Assembly: GCA_947650365.1 (NCBI GenBank)
Contig: OX393549.1
Location: 25,741,851 to 25,805,850 of the forward strand
Direction: 5' to 3'
DNA length: 64,000 nucleotides
Source: Chamaelirium japonicum
Lineage: Eukaryota; Streptophyta; Magnoliopsida; Liliales; Melanthiaceae
The notes under the pieces were generated by a model, which had not been told where the DNA came from, did no database searches, and was given only the letters and a program-made list of their open reading frames with translations. Made by a program: the position numbers and the translations under genes. Shown piece after piece: positions 33,044-45,457 of this stretch. The stretch's first letter is position 1, and every line of letters begins with the position of its first letter.

Positions 33044-34623
33044 ATGATCCTCTGAACTATGACGAAGCAATGGTATCCTCTGACCATGCAGTATGGCAGA
33101 AAGCCATGAAGGTAGAACTGACATCGATATCCCAAAACTCGGTCTGGATACTTGTAACATCGTCTTACAATATTAAATCTGTTGGGTGTAAGTGGATGTA
33201 CAAAAGAAAAAGAGGTCCGGATGGTACCGTTGAGACTTACAAAGCTAGACTAGTCGCTAAGGATTATACCCAGCGAGAAGGGATCGACTATGACAAAACC
33301 TTTTCGCCAGTGGCTATGCATAAGTCAATTCGGATCCTCTTGTCCATTGCAGCCCATTATGATTGAAAGATCTGGCAAATGGACGTCAAGACCACATTCC
33401 TAAATAGGGATTTGGAAGAAGACATCTATATATCCCAGCCTCTAGGCTTTGTTGTAAAAGGTCAGGAAAGTCTAGTGAGCAAGTTGCAAAGGTCCATTTA
33501 TGGACCGAAGCAAGCATCCAGAAGTTGGAACATGCGTTTTGATCAGGCTATCCAGTCTTATCGATTTGAACAGAACATGGATGAACCATGTGTTTATAAA
33601 AGGAGCGATAAGACTACAATAGTTTTTTTGGTACTTTACATCGATGATATCCTGCTTATTGGAAACGATATTGGAACGTTGTCTACAGTGAAGGTGTGGT
33701 TATCCTCTTAATTTGACATGAAAGACCTGGGTGAAGCGAGTAATATTCTGGGGATCAAGGAAACTCGAGATCACCAGAACAAGACTCTCTCGCTGTCACA
33801 GTCAGCCTACATAGATACTATCTTGGTCAGATTCAGTATGCACAACTTCAAGAAGGGACTGGTTCCATTCAGACATGGAATGAAATTGTCCAAGGATCAG
33901 GATCCTAAGACTCCTGAGGAGAGGGAAAAGATGCAGAAGATACCTTATGCTTCAGCTAGAGGGAGTCTGATGTATGCTATGTAGTGCACGAGACCAGATA
34001 TATGCTATGCATTAGGTATGATGGGCAGGTATCAGTCAAATCTGGATCCAGGGCACTGGACTGCTGTGAAAAGTATACTCAAGTATCTCCGTAGGATGAG
34101 AGATTATGAGTTAGTTTACTCTTCACAGGAATTGATACCAATTGGGTATGCGGATTCTGACTTTGCATCAGATCCTGAATCCAGGATATCGACGTTAGGG
34201 TTTGTGTTTTCATTGGAAGGAGGCGCTGTCAGTTGGAGGAGTGTGAAGCAGGGATGCATCGCGGATTCGACAACAGAGGCAGAGTACGTTCCGACGTGCG
34301 AAGCAGGCAAGGAGGCGGTGTGGCTCAAGAAGTTCCTCACAGACTTAGGATGTGTACCAGGAGCTTAAGATCATATTGTCCTTTACTGCGACAATATTAT
34401 AGCGGTAGCACAATCCAAGGAGCCAAGATATCACCAGAAGAGTAAGCATATCGAACGAAAATACTATATTATCCGGGACTTGCAGAAGCGAGGGGAGGTT
34501 GCAGTGACTCAAATGGCGTCTGCAGATAATATGGCGGACCCTTTCACAAAGGCGTTACCGACCAAGGCTTTTGAGAAGTATGTGGATGCCATGGGAGTTA
34601 AGATTGTTGTTCCTCGCTGGGCC
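33044..34623 (+). pseudogene. copia RT-RNase H of element C
   Basis: Continues the C polyprotein after element A in one frame with stops at 33364, 33709, 33982 and 34366. The linker is followed by RT: GCKWMYKRK, YKARLVAKDYTQ, QMDVKTTFLN (33379-33420), KLQRSIYGPKQA, and the catalytic box LYIDDILL at about 33634-33657. RNase H follows: ASARGSLMYAM, IGYADSDFASDPESR at about 34141, TTEAEYV, LYCDN at 34381, TKALP at 34550. Many stops and changed codons show it is inactive. A purine stretch (AAGTGGAAGAT) precedes the 3' LTR at 34635. Confidence 0.9.
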
Positions 34624-35272
34624 AAGTGGAAGATTGTTGTAGCTCATGTGTCCTGAGAATGGATTTTCTATATTACCATTAATAAAGATGACTTTGGTTA
34701 TTACTTTAATTAGAATACTACTTTAGTATATGTTAATACACATATAATAAAGGACCCTAGGGAACACAGTAGGCCACTGAGGTGTATGGTGGATCCATGC
34801 TTGGGAGACCCAGTGGACCAGTTGTGTGTAAACCTAGAACTAGTTCACAACTTAGGTGATGTCGGTCGCTTCACCGAGAACAAGCTATTGGCAGGTAGAG
34901 GATGTGGTGAAGTCTCCACCACGGGAACGTGGGATTCCCATTCACCTGACCAAGCACGATGATCGTGTTGAACAGGAACTAAGATGCTGCACAGTTCAGT
35001 GATTCAGACATTGGTGCATAAACCGTCTTACTACTATAGATAATCTGTCCTTAACCCTGAGGGACCATGTACACTAGGTGTGACGACCAAGATCCAATAG
35101 GCCAATAGCCAAGAGCCAAGACTCCTGAGGCGGGAATGCCAAGATGGATGAGGTGAGGTGAGGTGAGGTGAGGTGTACAAGGCCATGAGTTAGCCCCACA
35201 TCGCTTGGAGAGAAGGAGATCCTGAGCTGCTTATATAATTTCCCCTCCCAAACATAAAAGACGTGTTTTAAA

Positions 35273-35384
35273 ACCGTGCGCCGCTACGGAATTCGCAAGA
35301 ACTCCGTAGTTAAGCGTGCTCGGGCGAGAGTAGTACCAGGATGGGTGACCCCCTGGGAAGTTCTCGTGCGGGCACGGGCAAAGC
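35273..35384 (+). ncRNA. 5S rRNA-like sequence, Cassandra copy 2, first LTR
   Basis: Contains GTTAAGCGTGCTCGGGCGAG and AGTAGTACCAGGATGGGTGACC, the internal promoter part of plant 5S rRNA. The 3' end reads GGGAAGTTCTCGTGCGGGCA, somewhat diverged from 5S. Confidence 0.85.
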
Positions 35385-35697
35385 GGACAAAATCTTGTGT
35401 GTTTGGGGCGGATGTTACAAAATGGTATCAGAGCCAGTTCTCCTCGCAATGGGGGGGTCTAACCCTACACGAGGACGTGTAGCCCTAAGGGAGGTGGATT
35501 GTGACGACCAAGATCCAATAGGCCAATAGCCAAGGGCCAAGACTCCTGAGGCGGGAATGCCAAGATGGATGAGGTGAGGTGAGGTGAGGTGAGGTGAGGT
35601 GTACAAGGCCATGAGTTAGCCCCACATCGCTTGGAGAGAAGGAGATCCTGAGCTGCTTATATAATTTCCCCTCCCAAACATAGAAGACGCGTTTTAA

Positions 35698-35802
35698 AAC
35701 CGTGCGCCGCTACAGAATTCGCAAGAACTCCGTAGTTAAGCGTGCTCGGGCGAGAGTAGTACCAGGATGGGTGACCCCCTGGGAAGTTCTCGTGCGGGCA
35801 CG
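35698..35802 (+). ncRNA. 5S rRNA-like sequence, Cassandra copy 2, second LTR
   Basis: Same segment as in the first LTR with a single change near its start (TACAGAATTC). Confidence 0.85.
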
Positions 35803-35845
35803 GGCAAAGCGGACAAAATCTTGTGTGTTTGGGGCGGATGTTACA

Positions 35846-35995
35846 AAAACCGTGCGCCGCTACGGAATTCGTAAGAACTCCGTAGTTAAGCGTGCTCGGG
35901 CGAGAGTAGTACCAGGATGGGTGACCCCCTGGGAAGTCCTCGTGTGGGCACGGGCAAAGCGGACAATGTCTTGTGTGTTTGGGGCGGATGTTACA
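35846..35995 (+). ncRNA. third 5S rRNA-like segment, Cassandra copy 2
   Basis: Begins at an A-run immediately after the second LTR end and repeats the 5S part only. Its 3' end reads GGGAAGTCCTCGTGTGGGCA, closer to genuine 5S (GGGAAGTCCTCGTGTTGC) than the other two copies. It also has ACAATGTC where they have ACAAAATC. It therefore did not arise by simple duplication of its neighbour. Confidence 0.85.
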
Positions 35996-37507
35996 CTAGG
36001 CTAACCAGTTATGTGGTGCTTTAATATGCCAATGTGTGCGGGCCTTCCATAGTCCAATACCACGGTACGTTGGGTTACCCGGATGGCGCTTGAGTGTCAT
36101 ATAATCCCTACAGGTTATCCGACGTTCAGTGTTGGATGGGTGCATTTTGATGAGTCAATTTATCCATACAATTAACCCAGGCCTGGTGGTTATCAGTATA
36201 ACTGATAATATTCCGGATGCTAGGCATAGCACCGAAAGGTGTGTAGTGTTATATATGGCAAGTCATCAATTCCTAGTCATATGATCGATCGAGATCTGAC
36301 GGTGCTCCCCACCGCCCGAGTCGTATCATGGCACCAGTAATAGGAGGGACTAAGGATTATCATAGAATAGTAGAGAACATGGTTACGAGGGAGCAACATA
36401 AGTTTAGGATCACTAGAGTTCAACTCGCGTCGCACTTTGGAAGGCTATGCAGGTTAATCGGATTAGGGCTGATTAACGGAACTTTCGGTATGTTACCAGA
36501 ACAGTTAATCAGGGATCCGGTTGGAGCTAGAGATCCCGAACCCTGAAGTTCCCACCATGTCGTTGCGTGTAGAAATTGTTCCCCGATCTGGTTGGATACG
36601 TTGGATGCGAAGTAGTGCGATGGAGCGCAAGCCCGGAGCCTAAGAACCTAATTCACAAGTATTAGGGACCGTAGGGGTATTTTGATAAATACTGAAATAT
36701 GGCTCAGAACATATTGAATATGGATCTTAGAATGAGCTGAATAAATCTAGAAGCTCATAGGCGCTGACGGAACTCGATTCCGAGTAGCGCACCTCACTCA
36801 ATCTCTCTTGCAGTGTTTCACTTTTCGTGAAGGGAGTTTTCGTCCAGGCTTCACGATAGACACTTGGAAACCCTAAAAATCGCCCCCTCTCATCCCTTTC
36901 TTGTAGGGGCCGGCCCTAGCTTGCTTGCAGCACTAGAAGACCGGCCCTATAAGAGGAATAGAGAGGGAGGGGCCGGCCCAAGCCTCTCCCCTCTCCAAAA
37001 ATCCGAACCCCTCTCCCTCTCTCCCTCTCTGAGGTTTTGGCCAAGGAAGAAAGGGAAAGAAGAAGGAAGAAGAAGGAGGAAGGAAGGAGAAGGAAGAAGA
37101 GAGAAAGAGAAGGAGGAGATCTCATGGCTCGCCATCGTCTTCGCAACGAATTCCTCTGTCGGCTCGTAGTCCTTGCACTCAGAGATAGGACTTCGAGGAT
37201 TCCTCTATTCGCAAAGGACAAGGTGTCATCCGACAGCTTTCCTTGCGATTCACGTACGGTTCATCATCGTTCCGTTCTCTTCGGATCATAGATCCACAAG
37301 GTATGATGATTCTAAACACCAAACTAGATACATGCATGTCTTCTGTAGATTGTAGTATGCCTCTATGGTGTCCACACATATGTCAAGATCAAAGATTTGC
37401 ATGTAGATTGTTTTGAAGAATTAATTGTAATGAAACATACACCGTATGATCTTCGGATCTATCTTTTGCTTCCGCTGCGACTCTGATAACAGTATCCAAT
37501 TCCAACA

Positions 37508-37732
37508 GTGAGGAGCATGTGCAAGTGGAAAGGTGAAGCAAGTTTCGAAAATGGCTCCGGGTCGACTAACGACAATAGAGATGCCAAGGTTGACAGCCAT
37601 GAAAATCAAGTATCGTTCTTCGAAGATGATGGAGTGGTAATCTTGGCAGGATTGGATACTTGATAGTGGCATCACACACAACATTTGTTAACATAGTGCA
37701 TGTTTCATCACCTATGCGGAGTGTGAAGGTGG
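37508..37732 (+). pseudogene. copia F: end of zinc knuckle, spacer and start of protease
   Basis: Begins GTGAG right after the 3' LTR of C. The frame starts within a zinc knuckle (V-R-S-M-C, then lysine-rich) and leads to a protease block, LDSGITHNIC, at about 37656-37690, followed by 'CFITYAECEGG', a usual copia protease motif. It stops where element E is inserted at 37733. The frame continues at 47797. Its missing upstream part matches 61860-62541. Confidence 0.8.
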
Positions 37733-40062
37733 TGTTGGAAATAAATCCATGGTAGAGGCCCACAGCGGAAGTAAAGAGAAGGTCCGAGGACCGTGAGCGG
37801 TGTGCGTTACATATCAAAATTTTCATCGAAACGATCTACATATGCATGTATGAATCTAGCATGGCAACAACGCGAACCCCTAACGATGATCTAACACGAA
37901 AGAACAATCTAGCATGTATGCATGTTCTAATTATGTTAGATCTACTTATTAGAGATCATACCTGCGTGCGGAATCTTTCACCGCGACAAATTTCTTCTTT
38001 GTCGATGGAGACGGGCTCGGATCTGCTCGACATAGCTTTGGTGCGACGGCTATAACTTTCTGATCCGAACTCCGATTGGGCTGAAATTTGGACTGTAGGT
38101 AGCCAACTTCGAGACGCAACTTTTGCAACAAGTTTTATGTCGTTTGGACTTCTGTAGCTCCCGAAATTGCAGAAAAAACACTGATTTTCTGTGCAGGTTC
38201 TGGACAGCAAAAGGTTGCGGGAGATGCCTTCTAGTTCACCCGATCTCACACGATGCACGGCAACTCATCGATGGATCTCTGAGTGCCTCCATATAATGAG
38301 CCTTCTCCTTCTATGAAACACCACGCGAGGAAGACGAGTCGCCATCCAATGGCGCAAGCGAGGGAGAGAGAGACGAGAGAGGAGATGCGAAGAGAGGCGA
38401 GGGGGCGGCTAGGTTTCCCCATGGCTTGCATGGCCGGCCCTAGGGCTTGCCCATGCATCTAATTTCATCCCCCCCTCTCTCCTTTTACCTTATATAGGGA
38501 CGGCCTTATCCTTATGGATAAGCCTAGCGGATAAGTTTGATAAATTCAAACCTCTCCCTATATATCTCTTCATTTATCTCTATCTTTTCCTTGTTTTTGA
38601 AAACGGTCAAAACGAGTCAGTTTTCTGCGCCTCATGACCGGACCTTTCATCAGAGGCAACAACCTCCTGAAACCAATAGGAACAGCCTTGACCAGTCTAT
38701 CAACACTAAGGGCCGGCCCGCCTAGTACATAGTGACGCATGGTATGACCAAAACGCCCTTATGTCACTAGTTGGCCGTTCCTCGTGTACGAGACTTTGCA
38801 AGACACACATAAGTGAAGTGCACCAGTGATTTCACTATTCTCTGAGGTTCCCGTAGGGTGTCTCTAGTGAAGTCAACTAGTCAACTCGCAACATATCCCG
38901 GTGCATCGCACCCATGTGGCAAAGTCCACTTATGACAAGGAATTGCTATATGCGTCTCTGCACTAACCTAGGGTTTCCCCTTAGTGCACACACGTAGCTA
39001 CGCATCTACTATGCACTAGTGCAAAGCACTCACGGAGCATATGCTTGGACTTCTCGCTTCCTCTAACTACATTCTGTGTTTCGAGGAGATGGTATAAGAA
39101 CCGTACATAATGTCGATAAGGTAGAACCTTCATGGACCAGGGTTCATGGCTTCCAACTCAGACTCGATCGACACACTACCTGAGTGTACCATCGATCCTT
39201 TGAGTCCGAGTTAACCTGCGTAGCCACCCAGAGTGCGACGCAGGCTGCACTCCAATTCCCCTGGACTTACTATGTTCTCCCTCATACCCCTGCTCTTCGC
39301 TTAGTATGGTAAACTCGCTGTCCCTCCACTGGTGCCATGATGCAACTCGAGCGGTGGAGAATACCGTCAGACTCGAGTGCTCTTATGACTCGGTTCCTTC
39401 CAGGTTGACCACATACATCGTACCTCCAATCACTCTGACGAGCAACCGGATCCGTCACCAGTCCAATTGATGACCACCTGGCCAGGGTTTAATACGACGT
39501 AGGTCAGACCATGGAACGCACCTCCCGTTAGGGGAGTGAATAGCCTGCAGAAGTGACATGCTGATGCAACGCCAGTCGGGTAACCCAGTACACTGTGGTT
39601 TTGGATCACTGCATCCGGATCCTCACACATTGATGCGCCAAAGCACCACACAACTGGTTAGTCCACTAGACATGGTTCCTCAGGGTTTATGACCGTTTTA
39701 CCCTAAGTAGAAACACAGTTTAGTGCACCAATGTCTGCTCATCGATCTGTGCACCGTGTTGGTTCTGTTTGGCCACAGACACTGTGCCTGGTAATGATCG
39801 GGGTGGAGACACCCATGCTCTGTTATCCCAACAGCCTATCCTGATAGGGCGACCAACCCTGATCAGAGCTGTGAACATATTTAGGTTACATGGGACCAGT
39901 CCCTTGAGTCTCCGACTCAAGAGGATTACCATGTAGCCATGGCTCTCTGTTCTGTAATCAGAACACGTACTAAGGTATGTACCAATATGCAATCCTATAT
40001 TATCAATCATATATAGCTAAACTATAGGTTTTTACGAGCTGTAGACCTCACTAATTCTAACA
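37733..40062 (-). mobile_element. 3' LTR of copia E
   Basis: Minus strand TGTTAGAATTAGTGAG...ATTTCCAACA. Collinear with 45458-47796. A TATA-like segment (ttatatagg) occurs near 38490 on the plus strand, but I cannot assign a promoter. Open frames in it have no supported product. Confidence 0.85.
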
Positions 40063-42080
40063 ATCTCCCACTAGGTCTAACGAGGAATAACGGTGTTGAG
40101 CTCTGTAGCTTCGACATGCTGCCCAAAAGCCTTTGCAGGAATTCCCTAAAGGAATTGGCAGCATTGTCTGTAGATTCTACCTCAGTACTGCTACTTGCAT
40201 TTCCTCCTATAACTGTCAGATCAAGTGGAGTTTGTTCTTGATGGGCTTCCCCTCACAGTGATGCCTAGTCTCCTTGGACCTTGCTTACCGCTCTTCTGTT
40301 GTAACAACAGATAACTGAGCCTCTGGTATGCGTCCCAAGTTCTCTAAGAACTTCCTAAGCTATACCACCTAGTAGACTACCTCGCACGCAACAACGTGCT
40401 AAGCCTCTGTGGTAGAGTCTGTGATGCACTCTTGTTTCACACTCTACCAACTACCGCTTCTAATCCCATGATAAAAAATAATCCCTGAAATCGATTCTCT
40501 GGAATACACATCTGACACCAAAGTCAGATCCTGTATGTCCAATCGATATCAGGACCTGTGAAGTGCAAGCTAACTCACAATCCTTACATAATGAGGATTT
40601 CTGAGTATACCCTTTACATCGGTCCAGAGATCTGGACCCGGGTTTGACTAAAACCGACCCATCTTCCTGCTACGTAATAGATATCTAGCCTCGTAAACCG
40701 AATCTGGCTAGAATCTTATTTTCATACGTAGCCTGTGATAGCAAGAGAATCTTGCTCTGGTTATCTCGAGTTACCTTGATTCCCAAAGCATAACTCGCCT
40801 CACTAGGGTCTTTCACATCGAATTGTGATGACTACAAACCTTTACCGTAAATAATATTCCTACGTCATTTTCAATCAGTAGAATATCGTTAACGTAAAGT
40901 ACTATATACACCCTTGTAGCTATTTCACCTTTCTTGTACCAACTTGGTTTATCCTCATTCTGATCCAATCCGTGTGAGCGGATTCCCTTGATCAAAATAG
41001 ACATTCCAGCCTGGATACTTGCATCAGTCTATAAATGGACCGTTGCAACTTGCATTCCATATCTTCCTAACCTGCTGACACAAAGCCTGGGGCTTCTTAT
41101 CCATATGTCCTTTCCAAATTCCCGTTAGGGAATAACTGTCATGACATCCATCAACCAGATCTTCCAACTATAATGGGCTGTGATGGATTTAAGAGGATCC
41201 GTTATAGACTTAGGCATAGCTACCAGTGAGATGGTTTTGACATAGTCAATCCCTTCTCTTTTGGCAACTAATCTAGCTACTTAAGTCTTAATCGGGTGCT
41301 CTTCTTATACATCTCCTACACCCCGAAGGGTGATAGTGCTATAAGTGTCAAGACTGTTCCAAGGAACATTGATGAAAATTTGCCTCCATGGTCTTTTATC
41401 AATCAGAGCTATTGGAAGCTCCCACTACTTCTTCGTAGCTCTAGGGATCATCCTCCTGAAACTCTGGATTAACTATCAAAGTTTCTCCATAGTATCTTTT
41501 AGGAGCTCTGATGGTCCCACAACGACGAGGTGGTGGTGGTACAAAGGAAGCTCCCACTACTTCTTCGTAGCTCTAGGGATCATCCTCCTGAAACTCTGGA
41601 TTAACTATTGAAGTTTCTCCATAGTATCTTTCAGGAGCTCTGATGGTCCCACAACGACGAGGTGGTGGTGGTACAAAAGTGAATTATTTCTATAGTGTCT
41701 AGTATACTAGTTTCTTGTATCATCTACTCCCACTACGTTTTTCAGATGCGCACTCTCTACCAGTACCCAGTAGTTCACCCAGAACTACCTTACAGATAAA
41801 CTTATGGTCTATAATATAATCTTGGTCTAGGTAGATGGTGTTCGTAAAAATGATAACCTTTCTAACCACAAGATCATAAAACAGTCCACCTTATGCCTCC
41901 TAAGGGTAACCTACAAACAGATATACCTGGAACTACATCTCCATCTCATCCCTCTTGTCCTTTTGCACAAGTGCAGGACAACCCTATATCTCGAGAAACT
42001 ATAGTGTCAGCTTTCGCTTAGACCATAGCTCTCTATAGGTCTGAGGCACTGATCTAGATGAGCGATAGTTTCATATATAA
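40063..42080 (-). pseudogene. RT-RNase H remnant of copia E
   Basis: The best-preserved piece is 40813-41004 on the minus strand, which includes VLYVNDILLI, the copia RT catalytic block (YVDD changed to YVND). A 132-bp tandem duplication lies at 41414-41677. Otherwise the coding sequence is too broken to follow. Confidence 0.6.
41414..41677. repeat. 132-bp tandem duplication in copia E
   Basis: 41414-41545 is repeated at 41546-41677 with very few differences. The unit starts ggaagctcccactacttctt and ends with a GGTGGTGGTGG stretch. Confidence 0.9.
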
Positions 42081-42089
42081 GCTACTGTT

Positions 42090-42800
42090 TTAAGGTACAA
42101 CCCCACCAAAGGTGGGTAGTACACTTGGCGATATTCATCATACTACGGACCATGTCAAACAAAGTTCGATTCCTTCTCTTGGAGACTTCATTCTGACGTG
42201 TCATCCTTGGAGCATTTAACTGGGAGATAATCCCATGCTCCCTCAGGATCCTATGGAACTCGTCCGATAGTGACTTAGTCCTTTGATTAAATTGAAGAGT
42301 CTTCTATCGTCTAGACGCTCTTGGAACCATAGACGTCAAAATTAACTAACTCTCATACCTTCGTGGCCCTTTTAGTTATTCTGCCTTCCAGATTACACTC
42401 ATAGGTTAGAAGGATCTCCGATGAATCTGTGAACAGAAACTTGGCCTTTATTTACCTCTAAATTTATCTGAGGCAAAATATCTAAATCAGAGGGGTTACA
42501 AATGGGGTAGATTCTCCGAAGGATTTAGATGAATTTCAATTAGACGCTGCAGCTGTCATGAAATCTATTTTCGAATTAGGATTAAATACAAAGAGATTAT
42601 TCTGATCTATTCCTCTAGTAATGAAGCTATCTTTTCAGTTTAAGATACACACCTACGGTGCTGTCTAAAACTAAAAACTTCATTTACTAAGGTGGAAACA
42701 GAACTACATCTCTAAAAATCAAAATCCGTGTTTTGGAAAAATTAAGACAATCATATCTAACAGCTTCCACAGTGGCTTATGGCATCAGTACCTATGTTAG
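42090..42800 (-). pseudogene. integrase remnant of copia E
   Basis: At about 42260-42130 the minus strand encodes residues like EHGIISQLNAP, then RRNRTLFDMVRSMM, a copia integrase signature between the second Asp and the Glu of the catalytic triad. Frameshifts on both sides. Confidence 0.6.
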
Positions 42801-45443
42801 GATTAGTTCACTATAAAGTAACCTTCTACTTTCCTTGAATCTCTGTAGATACGAAGTCTACATTCCAAGAAGCAGAAGAACTACTACTAAATAGTGTTTT
42901 AACCCCTAACACACTGAGTCCATACTCAATCTTCAAATAGCCCCTAGACTCGCCAAAGCGGAGACACTTTCGTCTTTAGCGTTACCATACTTAGGAGTCC
43001 ATACTAGTTTCTGTATTAGAATTGTTTTCGATCTCTTATAAGTTACTCCTTTAGGTTCTTCTAAAGAAGACCTAGGTTAAGCACTAAAGGCTTTGCCTTT
43101 AATCTTGATTTCATTCTTTGTCTCTTGGAAATCTCCTTAGAAGTTCTATATTTATCATCTCTAACTTGTTAAAGCTAAAGTCTCTGATAACGCCTTCGAA
43201 GGTTCCAGACAAGGATGCAAGGCAGACGTCTTCCATCACCTCGTCATCTGGCACCATGTCATTTGGAATCTAGTTCGATCTGGAACTGAAAGATGTGTTC
43301 CCGAACAAGCATACCCACTGACATCTCGGTACCGACAAATATCTTGGTGGATAAGCGATGAGTCTACCGACTCCGCCTTCCAAACATCTTATGCAAGTAA
43401 AACTTATTTGAGAAGACCCGGCATATCTCTGACTTGCTTCTAAAGAGTTGTCTGCAAGTCTGCTATAACATAGAACTTGCACATCTCCTTAGACTCTCGC
43501 TAGCCATTATATGCCCTAGTTAGTGCCCTAGTGATATCTGGACTCGTTAGGTCTAGTACAGGGATATTTAGATTGCTAGCCAATGTACGTTTACTACCCT
43601 AAGCATAAACTAAAGATAGCGCTTCCGCTCTACGTAGTTAGAGACCCGATAAGTGGTTCTCCCATGGGATAGCGGATAGGGGAACTATATGGTTGAATGA
43701 AAACGAATGCAAAATAACTTATTTTATGAATTTTGAAAATAAGCTAATTATATCCAAATGTCAATGCTACCCTCACAGCGAAGACACCTCTATGGATTAA
43801 TTAACCATGTATGTAAGATCTCGGAATCAACTACACCTGCCCTAGGGGGCATCATGCAGCGTTAATCCGCTTACACGGGCCTTTCCTTGACCCAGTCCAA
43901 ATCTGCCAACTAAGGGCTTTGATGGACCATGGTTATCTTTTGGCCAGTGCCACGTGATCCCCATTGTGCAAGCAACGGATGCCTCACGTCCACTTTGGAT
44001 GCTTACCCACAAGCCTAGGTAGTTACGACACGGGAGTTCATGCGGCCCCCACTAGGGTGGGATAAAAAGCTCTTCTCTCCTGGCCCTATAACTGCCATAT
44101 CCTGAAGGAGACCGCTAAGTTATCTGGCATGAAAAAACATAACCCTCACCCTAGGGGGTGTCGAGCTATACCCTTCCACCCAGACACAGAGCAGTTGGTT
44201 GTGGAGGCCAGAGGATCTCGACGAGTCCTCTTACACATCCCTTATTATAGTTGAGGGTTATTTAATGCAAGTATGAGTGTACACTAAGGTCACGACAACC
44301 TATAAACTAGACCCTGGTTATACCGTGCTCCCACTAGTGTTTCAAGCCTTTCGTGAAGCATTAATCGATCTCAGAATATCATAGTCCCTGCCTCAAGTGG
44401 ATTTCTCCACTCAAGGGTCATATTACATATCCCAAAAACATCGATGCTCCGCAAACTTGGCTATCACGCTAATGCCCTGGAGCCTAGCCTAAGGTCAGAC
44501 TGACTGGAAAGGTCTCCCACTACCATGGTGCCTCATTTATAAATTTGACGATTGATGTCATAGTAGAATTCCAACTCATTCTAGGTTTCGATGCTGGCCA
44601 AATAGGCACACCCGACTAATCGGGTGTTGACCTAATGGTGGCATAACCAAATATGAGAAATTCATGCTATCATCAAGGGTCAATTAAATAATAGGCATCA
44701 CTAGTGGAATCCTATCCTAATAAGGTCGCTAGGACCCGAGGGGAAAGGGCATCCCTCTAATACAGATAATTAAATTATCGCATCGGGGTTCTCTACAGAA
44801 AAATAAAGAACTACTGAAAGAAACAAGCACACAACTGAATCAAGTTCAGGGTCCGACCCCTGAACCTGACTGGCACAGCGTAGGCTCTCTGTATCCTTCG
44901 CAAGGTTCCTCGATCCGGTGTAAGCCTCTGTATACGATCTCTTGACGCTTTCTGCCCTTTGTTGTCATCGTGTACGCTTTGCCGGATCGCCATCATCCTC
45001 CAAGGTTCCACTCGTCCTCCCGGTGGTGGATCTCCACGGTAAGCCCTCCTCTTCAATCTGTAACCGAAAAAGCTCTAGTACGCTTCGAGCAAGTACTCGC
45101 TCGTACACAATTTCCTAGAATGAAAAGGAAAACAAACCTAGCAAAAAGCCTAGGAATCAAGGGTGGTAAATCTTCACCTCTTGCCCGACTATGGCTCTAA
45201 AATCTATCCACACAGAGAAGAAAAAATATCCAGACAAAATCGCTAACACGGGGTCCGACCCCCGGTAGCAAGCAATCATATATCCAGAATAATTTTAGAA
45301 GTGACGCCCTGCAAGAATGATTCACAGAAAACACAAAATATATACTATGCATGATCTACTCGTAGAACCCCGATGGCTGCACATACTATTCATGCGCGCA
45401 CATGACGACTTCATGAAAAACATGAAACACACACCACTAGGAT
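42801..45443 (-). pseudogene. gag, protease and leader region of copia E
   Basis: By position this holds protease, gag and leader. Only faint gag-like peptide similarity to element C is visible (about 43200-43500). The leader next to the primer site (45300-45440) resembles the C leader. The stretch 43740-44800 resembles the C leader (7700-8900) on the opposite strand. Confidence 0.45.
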
Positions 45444-45457
45444 GCTCTGATACCAAT

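Larger units (their letters stand above)
35079..35995 (+). mobile_element. Cassandra-type TRIM retrotransposon, copy 2, with an extra 5S segment
   Basis: 917 bp with a perfect CTAGG duplication (35074-35078 and 35996-36000). LTR one 35079-35419, internal part 35420-35499 with primer site TGGTATCAGAGCC (35423-35435) and purine tract GGGAGGTGGA, LTR two 35500-35845. A third block, 35846-35995, repeats only the 5S-bearing 3' part of the LTR and ends TTACA like a normal LTR. The target duplication encloses this extra block, so it is part of the inserted unit. Confidence 0.93.
5171..37507 (+). mobile_element. Ty1/copia element C, opened by nested gypsy insertions
   Basis: The two LTRs (5171-7119 and 34635-37507) start TGTTGTAGC and end CCAACA. 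After removing the inner Cassandra from the right one they measure 1,949 and 1,951 bp. The initiator Met-tRNA primer site follows the left LTR. Gag, protease and integrase remnants lie at 9072-11388 and RT-RNase H at 33044-34623. The coding part is split exactly by element A, with ATGAT repeated on both sides. Gag begins MTKLDS and the leader is long (about 1.95 kb), which resembles BARE/Angela-type copia elements; the lineage is tentative. The outer flanks TGCGG (left) and GTGAG (right) do not match. Confidence 0.9.
34635..37507 (+). mobile_element. 3' LTR of copia C (contains Cassandra copy 2)
   Basis: It starts TGTTGTAGCTCATG and ends CCAACA. Without Cassandra and one CTAGG it is 1,951 bp, against 1,949 for the 5' LTR. 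It is followed by GTGAG, which is not the sequence found before the 5' LTR (TGCGG). Confidence 0.9.

Noticed and set aside
35273..35995. 5S rRNA genes
   Set aside because: Only the 3' two thirds match well, the 5' part is diverged, and each lies in a Cassandra LTR with its own primer site and target duplication.
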